Source of the DNA: Hymenobacter polaris | Lineage (GTDB): Bacteria > Bacteroidota > Bacteroidia > Cytophagales > Hymenobacteraceae | DNA: 64,000 nucleotides | Direction: 5' to 3' | NCBI RefSeq assembly: GCF_012927305.1 | Contig: NZ_JABBGH010000001.1 | Coordinates: 930,001-994,000, forward strand | Shown here: piece after piece, positions 41,389 through 49,421 of the stretch | Position numbering within the stretch: position 1 is the stretch's first letter | Layout of the letters: each line of letters begins with the position of its first letter | Made by a program: the position numbers and the translations under genes | Notes under the pieces: model-generated | The model's database searches: none | What the model was told of the DNA's origin: nothing | Seen by the model: only the letters and a program-made list of their open reading frames with translations

Positions 41389-42264
41389 CTAGGCTAGCAG
41401 CGGCAGCTGAATGGTAAACTCGGTGTAGCTGCCCGGCTCCGAGGCTACGGCCAGCGAGCCGCGGTGCAGGTCGGCCACGATGCGCCGGCTCAAAGCCAGG
41501 CCTAGGCCGGTGCCGGTGCCCACGGGCTTGGTGGTGAAGAAGGGCGTGAACAGCTTGGCTTGCACGGCCGCCGACATCCCCTCGCCGTTGTCGCGCACGC
41601 GCACCTCCAGGTGGTCGGCGAAGCGCTGCGACGACACGGTGATGGTGGGCTTGTAGGCGCCCGCGCTGCCGTCGAGCAGCTTCTTGCGGCGCTCGTTCAC
41701 GGCGTAGCAGGCGTTGAGCACCAGGTTGAGCACCACGCGGTTGAACTCGTAGGGCGCCAGTTGCACCTCGCCCATGTTGGGGTCGAGCTGAAACACCAGC
41801 GACACCACAAACTCCTTGTCGCCGGCCCGGATACCCTGGTAGGCCAGCTTGGTAAACTCCTCCAGCAGCACGTTGAGGGCCGTGGGCTCGAAGTGGGCCG
41901 GCTCGTTGCGGGTTTGGGCCAGCATGCTCTGGATGAGGCGCTCGGCCCGCTGCGCGTTCTCCCGAATGCGGGTGATGTTGCCCCGGAGCATGCCCAGCAC
42001 GTCGGTCAGCTCCGCGGCTTCGGGCGTGGCGGCCCACTTGGCGCTCAGCTCCTCCAGCTCGGTTACCAGGTCGGCCGAGAGGCGCGAGTAGTTGCTCACG
42101 AAATTGAGCGGATTCTTGATTTCGTGCAAAATGCCGGCCGTGAGCTGGCCAATGGCCGCCAGCCGGTCGAGCTGCGCCACCTGGGCCTGCAGGGCCGCTA
42201 TATCAGCCGGCGAGGCGCCGGGGGGCGGGGCCGGCTCCGCTACTTGTACTTGGTTGGGGTCCAT
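41389..42264 (-). CDS. Soluble histidine kinase, likely partner of the receiver-PP2C protein
   Basis: A 291-residue cytoplasmic kinase. The ATG at 42264 (MDPNQVQVAEP) was chosen because upstream codons overlap the end of the preceding gene. A short coiled coil (about 20-35) is followed by the dimerisation helix with the phospho-acceptor His (GILHEIKNPLNFV) and the ATPase (NLVLNACYAV, DNGEGM, PFFTTKPVGTGTGLGL). No sensor domain is present, so it may take its signal from the large propeller sensor encoded 43 bases upstream, whose own His is missing. Confidence 0.92.
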   Translation of the reverse strand: MDPNQVQVAEPAPPPGASPADIAALQAQVAQLDRLAAIGQLTAGILHEIKNPLNFVSNYSRLSADLVTELEELSAKWAATPEAAELTDVLGMLRGNITRIRENAQRAERLIQSMLAQTRNEPAHFEPTALNVLLEEFTKLAYQGIRAGDKEFVVSLVFQLDPNMGEVQLAPYEFNRVVLNLVLNACYAVNERRKKLLDGSAGAYKPTITVSSQRFADHLEVRVRDNGEGMSAAVQAKLFTPFFTTKPVGTGTGLGLALSRRIVADLHRGSLAVASEPGSYTEFTIQLPLLA

Positions 42265-42307
42265 GGGGCGGCGAGGTAGAGGATGGGAATAGGGTAGTAG
42301 GTATTGG

Positions 42308-45300
42308 TTAGTAATCAAGTAGGGGGAGGCGCAGCACCAGCTCGGTAAACTCGCCTTCCTGCGATAGCAGCTCAATGGTGCCGCCGTGGGCTTCCAAAAT
42401 ATCCTTGCTCATAAATAGCCCTAGGCCCGTGCCCTTGGACGTAGGCTTGGTGGTGAAAAAGGGGCTAAACAGCTTGGCGCGCTCGCCAGGGGCAATGCCC
42501 TTGCCGTTGTCGCGCAGGCGCAGCTCGGCCTGGCCCGGCAGCCGGCTGGTGCTCACTTCCAGCACCGGGCCGTAGCCCGGCAGGCGGCGGCATTTTTCCT
42601 GCATGGCGTAGTAGGCGTTGCTGATAATGACTTGCAGCGCCTCGCCCAGCTCGAAGGGCAGCAGGCGCACCCGCAGCGGCGCGGCACTAAGCCGGGTATT
42701 CACCTGCACGTTCAAGTTCTTATATTCCGACTTTAGCTCCTGCTGCACGGTGCGCAAGCGGCTCTCCACAAAGATGTTGAGGTCGGTTTCGAGAAACTCG
42801 CGCGACTTCTCGCGCAGCAGCCGCTTCATGTCGCTCAGAATGCGGGTGGTGCTGTTGCTGTGCTCTAGCACGGTGGTGGCATTCAGGCGCAGGTCCTGCA
42901 AGTCGGTCAGCAGGTTTTGGTAGGTGTCGGGGGGCAGGGCGGCCTGCTGGGCCGTCACGGCGTCGAGCACGTCGGTCAGTATCTGGTTCGACGACTCGGT
43001 GAAGTTCTTGACGTAGTTGAGCGGGTTCTGAATGCGGTCGGCAATGCCCTTGGTGAGCTGGCCTACCGAAGCCAGGCGCTCCTGGCGCACCAGCTCGCCC
43101 TGGGTTTCCTTGAGGTCGTGCAGGGTGTGCTCGATGTTTTGCAGCAGCCGCGTCTTGATGAAGGCTGCAATCAGGTGCTCCTTCAGGTTGCCCACCATGC
43201 TCAAGTCGCGCTGGTCGAAGGCGTCGGTGCGGGTCGTATTCTCCAGGGTAATCAGGCCCTCAATCTGCCCCTGGTTGGCCAGCACGATGGTAATGAGCGA
43301 CTTGGGCTCGGGCAGGTCGTCGGCGGGGTTGCCCAGCAGCTCGAAGCGCACGTCCTTCTTGAGGTAGATGTGCTCGTAGATTTCCACGGCCCCAGTGAGG
43401 TAGCGCGCCTCGGCCTGCTCCAGCGTCAGGCGGGCCTCGGCCAGGTGGCTGAGGTCCACGCTGGCGCGCAGGGCGTGGTAGCGAAAGGCCTGCTCCTCGT
43501 GGTGATACACCAAGAAGCTGGCGCTGTTCATGTTGCGGATGATGGAGAACTGCGCCAGGATGTTCTGGAAGAGGTGCGAGAAATCGACCTCGGCGTTGAT
43601 GGACTGCACGATGAGGTCGATTTTTTCGAGCTGGTCGTTTTTCACCGCCAGCTCCTCCGACTGGTTTTCCAGCTCGGCTTTCTGGCTCAGCACCTCCTCG
43701 GTGCGCTGCTCAATCAGGCTTTCGAGGCTCTGCTTTTCCTGCACCAGCACCCGCAGGCGCCAGCGCACCAGCCAGTATACCAGGCCCGCACCTAGCAGCC
43801 CCAGCAGCCCTAGGGCCCACCAGTGCGCATACCAGGGCGCGGCCACCGCAAAGGCGTACTGCGCCTCGCGGCTCACGGTGCCGTACACGTTGCGCGCCCG
43901 CACCCGGAAGCGGTAGTCGCCGGCCGGCAGGTTGGTGTATTCCTTCTTGCTGGCCGGCCCCCACTCCGACCAGCCCGCGTCGTAGTTTTCGAGCTGGTAC
44001 TGGAAGCTCAGCGCCTGGGTAACCGGGTAGGTAGCCGCCGCAAAATCGAAGCTGATGTCGTTGCCGCGCGGCGGCAGCGTCACGGTCGCCGGGGCCGCGC
44101 TGGTGGCGCCCGCGTACAGCACCCGGCCGTTCACGGTTTCGACCAGGCGCAGCAGCGCCGTGAAGGGCTGGGCGTAGGTTTTGGTAACGCGCTCGTCGTA
44201 GCGCACCAGCCCGTCGCGCCCCCCAAACCACACCACGCCGTTGCGGTCAGGGTATACCACGTTGATGGGCGAGGCCGCCACGGGCCGAAACGGCGTGGGC
44301 ACCCCCACAAAGCGGCTGCCCTGGCGGCGGTACAGGGTGAGGCCCAGCTTGTTGCCGTTCACCGCCCAGAGGTTGCCGGTCGAGTCCTGCACCAGGTCGT
44401 TGAGCCAGATGGTAGACCCGGCCGCCGCCCCTAGGGGCGCGTAGGGCGCGAAGCGCTGCCGCAGCGTATCGAAGCGAAAGATACCTTTTTCGTTGCACGC
44501 CAGAACCCCCTGACTGGTGATGGCCAGGCGGTTGTAGAGCTGGGTGGGCAGGCCCTGAGGCCGGCCGTAGTGCGTGAGCTGCCCCGTGGCGGGAACGTAG
44601 CGGTAGAGGCCCGCCTTGAGGGTTTCCAGCCACACGTTGCCGCTGGCGTCCTCGTTCACCCCAAATACGCGCTCGCTCAGGGCGGGCACCGGGCGGTAGT
44701 GCGGCGCGCGGCCGGGCAGCACCGTCAGCACCCCCAGGCCCCGCTCGGTGCCCACGTACAGATGGGTAGCGTCGTGGCGCGCCGCGGCCAGGGCCAGCAC
44801 GTAGTCGGTGGTCAGGGCCTGCTCGTGGCCGCCAGCTAGCCGGTGCAGGCCCTCGCTGGTGCCCACGTAGAGCTGCCCCCCCAGGCTGGCCAGCGCAAAG
44901 CTGCTGCCACCGGTAGAGAGTGCCCGCAAGCCCCCGTCGCCCAGGGCAAACAGGCCGTTGCTGGCCGCCAGGTACAGCGTATTGCCCAGGCGCAGCATGT
45001 CGTTGATTTCGCCCGTTTGGCGCGCCGCCTGGTCAAATAGCGTCAGCGGCGAGGGCAGCTCCAACTGGGCCAGGCCGTTGTTGAGGGCCACCCACAGGCT
45101 GCCCTCCTGGTCGGTAAAGAGGGCGTTGATGAGCTGGCCCGCCAAGCCTTCTTCGCCCTCCAGCACTTGCAATAATTGGCCGCTGGGCCCTAGGCGCAGC
45201 AGGCTGCCGCGCGCGGTGCCCAGCACCAGGCTATGGTCGCGCAGCACGGCCCCGGCCGTTACCTGGCGGCTGAGTAGGGCGGCGTTGGCGTTGCTGGCCA

Positions 45301-46024
45301 GCGGCGCCAGGGTGCCTTCCGCCAGCTGGTACAGCCCCTGCGAGCTGGTGGCCAGCAGGCGGCGGCCATCGGCCAGGGGCAGCAGGGCGGCGGCATCGCT
45401 GGGGCGGGGCGCGTCGGCGGCCAGCGGCAGGGGCTGCCAGCGGCCGGCCTGCCAGCGGCTGAGGCCCACGCTCGGCTGAAACAGGTACAGCTCCTCCCCC
45501 ACCTGGAAAGCCGCCTGCACCGGCGCGCGCAGCGCCTGCTGGCGCAGGTGGCGCCCATCCCACCAAAACAGCACCTCGCGGGTAACGAAGCAGGGCCCGG
45601 TGGCGGTGGTCAGGATGGCCAGCACCTCGCTGAAGCGGGTGCGCACGTGCTCGCTCAGGCTGGCGAAGGCCAGGCGGCCGGTGCTGTCGGGGCGCAGGTA
45701 GCCAAACTCGCCGCTGGCGCCCACGTACAGGCGCCCGTCGCGCCCCAGGCGCAGGGCCGACACCTTGGTGATGTCGGTGGTGGGAATGCTGCGCCAGGCC
45801 AGGCCGTCGTACTCCAGCACCCCCGCAAAATTGCCCGCGTAGAGCACGCCGCGCCGGTCCTGCGCCAGGGCGAAGTTCTGGCTGTGCGCCTTGTAGAGCG
45901 TGGGAAGGTAGAAGCGGGTGGGCGGCGTGCCGCCGTCGGCCTGCGCCCACGCCGGCCCGGCCAGCAGGCCCACCAGCCCCAGCCAAAGCCAGCAGCCACG
46001 CAAAAGCAAACAACGGAAAGTCAT
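42308..46024 (-). CDS. Beta-propeller sensor with degenerate histidine kinase core
   Basis: A 1238-residue membrane protein (ATG 46024; signal peptide to about residue 28). Periplasmic two-component-regulator propeller repeats (about 30-640; for example GVLYAGNFAGVLEYDGLAW) are followed by a Y_Y_Y domain (YQLENYDAGWSEWG), one membrane helix (WWALGLLGLLGAGLVYWLV), a coiled coil, a GAF-like domain (about 815-960) and a kinase core. In the dimerisation helix the expected His is Asp996 (KGIADRIQNPLNYVKNF). The ATPase domain is intact (NAYYAM, DNGKGI, PFFTTKPTSKGTGLGL). It may work through the neighbouring kinase. There is no DNA-binding domain, unlike the hybrid propeller regulators of polysaccharide loci. 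Confidence 0.9.
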   Translation of the reverse strand: MTFRCLLLRGCWLWLGLVGLLAGPAWAQADGGTPPTRFYLPTLYKAHSQNFALAQDRRGVLYAGNFAGVLEYDGLAWRSIPTTDITKVSALRLGRDGRLYVGASGEFGYLRPDSTGRLAFASLSEHVRTRFSEVLAILTTATGPCFVTREVLFWWDGRHLRQQALRAPVQAAFQVGEELYLFQPSVGLSRWQAGRWQPLPLAADAPRPSDAAALLPLADGRRLLATSSQGLYQLAEGTLAPLASNANAALLSRQVTAGAVLRDHSLVLGTARGSLLRLGPSGQLLQVLEGEEGLAGQLINALFTDQEGSLWVALNNGLAQLELPSPLTLFDQAARQTGEINDMLRLGNTLYLAASNGLFALGDGGLRALSTGGSSFALASLGGQLYVGTSEGLHRLAGGHEQALTTDYVLALAAARHDATHLYVGTERGLGVLTVLPGRAPHYRPVPALSERVFGVNEDASGNVWLETLKAGLYRYVPATGQLTHYGRPQGLPTQLYNRLAITSQGVLACNEKGIFRFDTLRQRFAPYAPLGAAAGSTIWLNDLVQDSTGNLWAVNGNKLGLTLYRRQGSRFVGVPTPFRPVAASPINVVYPDRNGVVWFGGRDGLVRYDERVTKTYAQPFTALLRLVETVNGRVLYAGATSAAPATVTLPPRGNDISFDFAAATYPVTQALSFQYQLENYDAGWSEWGPASKKEYTNLPAGDYRFRVRARNVYGTVSREAQYAFAVAAPWYAHWWALGLLGLLGAGLVYWLVRWRLRVLVQEKQSLESLIEQRTEEVLSQKAELENQSEELAVKNDQLEKIDLIVQSINAEVDFSHLFQNILAQFSIIRNMNSASFLVYHHEEQAFRYHALRASVDLSHLAEARLTLEQAEARYLTGAVEIYEHIYLKKDVRFELLGNPADDLPEPKSLITIVLANQGQIEGLITLENTTRTDAFDQRDLSMVGNLKEHLIAAFIKTRLLQNIEHTLHDLKETQGELVRQERLASVGQLTKGIADRIQNPLNYVKNFTESSNQILTDVLDAVTAQQAALPPDTYQNLLTDLQDLRLNATTVLEHSNSTTRILSDMKRLLREKSREFLETDLNIFVESRLRTVQQELKSEYKNLNVQVNTRLSAAPLRVRLLPFELGEALQVIISNAYYAMQEKCRRLPGYGPVLEVSTSRLPGQAELRLRDNGKGIAPGERAKLFSPFFTTKPTSKGTGLGLFMSKDILEAHGGTIELLSQEGEFTELVLRLPLLDY

Positions 46025-46190
46025 AACGAATGGGAAGGAGAAAAGGCGCGGGCGGCGCAAACTGCCTAGGGCCCGGCAGGTGGCCTAGGGCCCGGCGAAG
46101 AGCCAGCGTAAGGGAATTTTCTTAGTGCTGACTGGCCTAGGCCGCCAGCTTGGCGAGGCATTGCTTTACAAGTAGTTAATAAGGAAAAAG

Positions 46191-48812
46191 CTAGATTTCG
46201 GACAGGGCGAGCACCGGGGGGGCGGACGCTTTGGCCACCGGCGCGAAGGGGGGCGGGGGCACTTTGTGGCGCAGCAGCAGCTCGGCTTCGGTGAGGCCGG
46301 CGGCCACGCGCTCGGCCAGCTGCTGGCCATCGGCCCGGTGGCGGTCGAGCGGCCGCAGCTGCTCGAAGCGGGTGGGGTTGAGCTGGTGCAGCAGGTAGAG
46401 CGCCGCCTCGGCCAGCACGGCGTCGGGGGTGGTGGCGGCGGCTACCAGCGGCAGGGTGGGGTCGGTGGTGAGGTGCTGGGGCAGGGCCAGCACCACGGCC
46501 GCCTTCACCCAGCTACCCAGCTTGTTGTAGTCCCGGTTGAGGATGTCGAGCAGCCGCTCCTCCACCGATAGCTGCTGCTGCGGGTAGTAGGCATCGGCGC
46601 GGCGCAGCTTCTCGGCCAGGGGCAGCGGGGTGAACAGCAGCAGGATGCGGTCGCGCACCTGGGCGGGCAGCGTGGTGCTTATCAGCTCCAGCAGGTAGCC
46701 GCGCAACTCGTTGTTCTGGTAGTCAATCAGCTCGCGGATGACGTCGCTCCGGTTGTCGCCGTAGAGGATGACGAGCAGGGTCACAATCTTGCTCATCAGC
46801 TGCGTCTTTTCGGCCCGCAGGCCATTGAGCACGTCCGAGTCGGAGGCGAAGCTGGCTAAATCGACGCGGGCGGCCATCAGCCACACCATCTGCTCGAGGT
46901 ACTCATCCAGTTGCTGCCCCAGGTAGGGGCGCTCGGTGACGGTGGCGCGGTGGTGCAGCTGGGCCAGGCCCTCAAACACCGCCTCGCGGGTGCACTGGCG
47001 CGGGTGCTGCAAGTGGCCGCGCAGCAGCCGCAGCGCGGCCTCGCCGCCGATGGTAGCCGCCAGCTCCACCAGCTGCACCTGCTGGCCATCGGGCAGGTTG
47101 CCTTGCTTCAGCAAGCGGGCCAGCGAGGGCAGAATGGGGGCGCCCACCGCCAGCAGGGCCGCCACCGCCGCGGCCCGGTAGCGCGGCTGGCCCAGGTGCT
47201 CGAACAAGCGGGGCCACAGCTCGGCCCGGCCCAGGCGGCCGGCGGCCGTTATTGCCGCCTCGCGCACGGCGGGGTCTTCGTCGTGCAGCAGCAGCATGAC
47301 GTGCTGGCAGGCGTGGTAGCGCCCCGAGTAGCTCAGCTCGACGGCGGCAGTGGCGCGGTCGGCCGGGGCGGGCGAGGCGGCCAGGGCCACCAGCGCCGGG
47401 AAAGAACGCGGCGCGGGCACGGGCGCGGGGGCGGCCGGCTGGCGGCCACTCAGCTGCTGGTACACGTGCTGCGCCGAGCGCATCACCGCGTCGTTGAGCA
47501 TGGCGCGGTAGCCGTTCTGGATGCGGAAGGCCAACGTGACCCAGCCCAGCAGCAGCAGCAGAAACACGTAGCACAAATCGACGGGCGTCACGCTGCGGAT
47601 GCTGTTGAGGGCCAGCAGCAGCAAGCCCGGCAGGATGTTGCCCAGCGCCTTGGGCCCGCCCTCGATGCGGCTCTGGAGCTGCGTGCGCTCGGCGGCCGGA
47701 ATGGGCTGAAACAGCACCTGGAAGGCCGGGTCGCTGATGGCCCGGCGCACCGCGCTCATAAAAAACCGGCTCAGGGCGATGTAGGCGAAGAACAGCGAGG
47801 TGGCGCCGTAGGCCGCGCCGTAGCTGGCCGCCAGCCCGTAGCTGAACAGCAGCAGCACCGGCAGCAGCACAATGCCCAGCCGGACGGAATAGGCGCTGAT
47901 GAGCTTGTTGTAGAGAAATACCTTGATGAACAGCTCGACCACCGAGCACAGCCCAAAAAACAGCCCTAGGAAGCTGGCCAGGCTCTGCTTGTCGGGGTAC
48001 ACCTGCTTGGACTGCACCGTGAACATGAACTCGACATATACCAGCCCGAACACGGGCAGCAGTGCCAGCACCGCCAGCAGGGCGTAGTAGGCCTTGGCAG
48101 CCGCGCTGACCCTAGGGGCAGCCGGCCGGCCGGCAGCGGCCGGCTGGCCCGCCGCCGCCGACGCGGGCTTGTCCGCTTCCAGCACCCCGCGGTAGCGCTG
48201 CCGGATGTAGGCCATGAGCACCGCGCACAGCGCCAGCAGCCCAAAGGCCAGCAGCAGCAGCCAGTCGGTGGAGATGACCCGCAGCAGCAGCGGCACCGAG
48301 AGGTAGCTGATGATGGAAGCCACCACCTCCCCCACCCCGATGAAGCCGAACAGGCGCTTGGACTGCTCCAGGCCAAAAACGCGCCCCATCGTGGTCCAGA
48401 ATACCACGCCGTTGACGTAGGTGAACCCGCGGTTCCAGAGAAACAGGGCAAAGTAGAGCCACTTGCTGGGGTGCAGGGCGCTGGCCACCAGCAGCCCGCC
48501 CACCGTGAGCACCGTGGCCAGCAGCAGGCCCGCGTTCACGCGGCCGTAGGGCAGGCGCCGCTGCGCCCACTGCACCACTCGCCCTAGGGCATAGATGCCC
48601 ACCCCACTGGCCACGAAGGCCAGCGGCAGCTGCTGGCGGTCGAAGCTGGTCAGGAACAGCGAGGTCGTGCAGGTGTAGTAGACGGCCATTACGGCGCCCA
48701 TCAGCAGCGAGTACAGGCTGAACAGCAGCACCGTGCGTCCTTCGCCGGCCTGCAGGTTCAGCAGCCTATAGGCGGTGGGGCGCCAGGGCGGCAGGGTGGC
48801 TGGAAGAAGCAT
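46191..48812 (-). CDS. ATP/ADP-translocase-like membrane protein with HEAT repeats
   Basis: An 873-residue protein. The first 430 residues carry about twelve membrane helices of the NTT/MFS type (VYYTCTTSLFLTSFDRQQL, LYFALFLWNRGFTYVNGVVF, ALGNILPGLLLLALNS). The rest is a soluble array of HEAT-like helical repeats (VRDRILLLF, PAVREAAITAAGRLGRAELW). Canonical NTT proteins swap ATP for ADP in obligate intracellular bacteria; free-living relatives with HEAT tails have no proven substrate. The cytoplasmic tail could be a docking platform. The start at 48812 overlaps the end of the GNAT gene by 47 bases, which suggests translational coupling. Confidence 0.82.
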   Translation of the reverse strand: MLLPATLPPWRPTAYRLLNLQAGEGRTVLLFSLYSLLMGAVMAVYYTCTTSLFLTSFDRQQLPLAFVASGVGIYALGRVVQWAQRRLPYGRVNAGLLLATVLTVGGLLVASALHPSKWLYFALFLWNRGFTYVNGVVFWTTMGRVFGLEQSKRLFGFIGVGEVVASIISYLSVPLLLRVISTDWLLLLAFGLLALCAVLMAYIRQRYRGVLEADKPASAAAGQPAAAGRPAAPRVSAAAKAYYALLAVLALLPVFGLVYVEFMFTVQSKQVYPDKQSLASFLGLFFGLCSVVELFIKVFLYNKLISAYSVRLGIVLLPVLLLFSYGLAASYGAAYGATSLFFAYIALSRFFMSAVRRAISDPAFQVLFQPIPAAERTQLQSRIEGGPKALGNILPGLLLLALNSIRSVTPVDLCYVFLLLLLGWVTLAFRIQNGYRAMLNDAVMRSAQHVYQQLSGRQPAAPAPVPAPRSFPALVALAASPAPADRATAAVELSYSGRYHACQHVMLLLHDEDPAVREAAITAAGRLGRAELWPRLFEHLGQPRYRAAAVAALLAVGAPILPSLARLLKQGNLPDGQQVQLVELAATIGGEAALRLLRGHLQHPRQCTREAVFEGLAQLHHRATVTERPYLGQQLDEYLEQMVWLMAARVDLASFASDSDVLNGLRAEKTQLMSKIVTLLVILYGDNRSDVIRELIDYQNNELRGYLLELISTTLPAQVRDRILLLFTPLPLAEKLRRADAYYPQQQLSVEERLLDILNRDYNKLGSWVKAAVVLALPQHLTTDPTLPLVAAATTPDAVLAEAALYLLHQLNPTRFEQLRPLDRHRADGQQLAERVAAGLTEAELLLRHKVPPPPFAPVAKASAPPVLALSEI

Positions 48813-49377
48813 AGTAGACCATAAAATGCAGCGGCCAGTCGGGCCGCTCGGGGGCGTTGCGCAGCTCGCACAAGGTGCGGAAACCTAAGTCACTGAGGGC
48901 TTTCCGGCGAAAATTCAGCTGGGTGGCCCCGGTCAGGGCGGTGGCGCCGGCGGCCAGGGCGGCCGCCACCCGCACCTGGTCGAGCACCGCCGAAAAATGG
49001 TGGCCCCGGTAGCGCGGGTCCACCACCATGCGGCTTATCGAAGCCACCAGCTGGCCGGCGAGCGGCTGGTGGGCGGCGGCGGGCAGCAGGTAGGCGTAGG
49101 GCACGTCGGCCAGGCTGGTGTGCAGGCTGAGGCGGGCGGCGGCCACCACCTCGTCTTCGTCGGTAATCACCCAGTGCAGGGCGTGGTGGTCCAACTCTTC
49201 CACCCAGCTGGGGCGGGCAAAAAACAGGGGGTCGATGCCCCGCTCATTGCGCCACGACCGCACGCGCAGCCGGCCAATTATATCGCCATGCGTTTGAAAA
49301 TCAACTTGCTGCAAGCTAAAGGGGGCTTCGGGTTGCAGGTCGGGCGGCGACAGGGTAGTAGTCATGTAAGCATTCAT
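48766..49377 (-). CDS. GNAT-family acyltransferase-like protein
   Basis: A 203-residue protein if it starts at ATG 49377; ATGs at 49365 and 49419 are alternatives. The GNAT core is visible: RLRVRSWRNERG, then HWVITDEDEVVAAARLSLH (beta strands), SISRMVVDPRYRGHHFSAVL (acyl-CoA loop region) and a C-terminal strand-helix. It resembles acetyltransferases and autoinducer-synthase-type acyltransferases with a long N-terminus. The last 47 bases overlap the transporter-HEAT gene, and the TonB-receptor gene precedes it closely. The substrate is unknown. Confidence 0.78.
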   Translation of the reverse strand: MNAYMTTTLSPPDLQPEAPFSLQQVDFQTHGDIIGRLRVRSWRNERGIDPLFFARPSWVEELDHHALHWVITDEDEVVAAARLSLHTSLADVPYAYLLPAAAHQPLAGQLVASISRMVVDPRYRGHHFSAVLDQVRVAAALAAGATALTGATQLNFRRKALSDLGFRTLCELRNAPERPDWPLHFMVYYASSSHPAALAPHRL

Positions 49378-49421
49378 AGCGGAGCGTAGTAGCAGCAGGA
49401 AGGAAAGTGCGAGCCCCACCC

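Noticed and set aside
41342..42037. N-terminal extension of the receiver-PP2C gene
   Set aside because: The extra 232 codons lie in a shadow frame through the upstream kinase gene; the protein starts cleanly with MTIKILSVDDEPD at 41341.
46025..46190. GGCGGCCTAGGCC hairpin before the propeller sensor as a terminator
   Set aside because: The stem is imperfect and no T-tract follows in the direction of transcription, so I do not treat it as an operon boundary.
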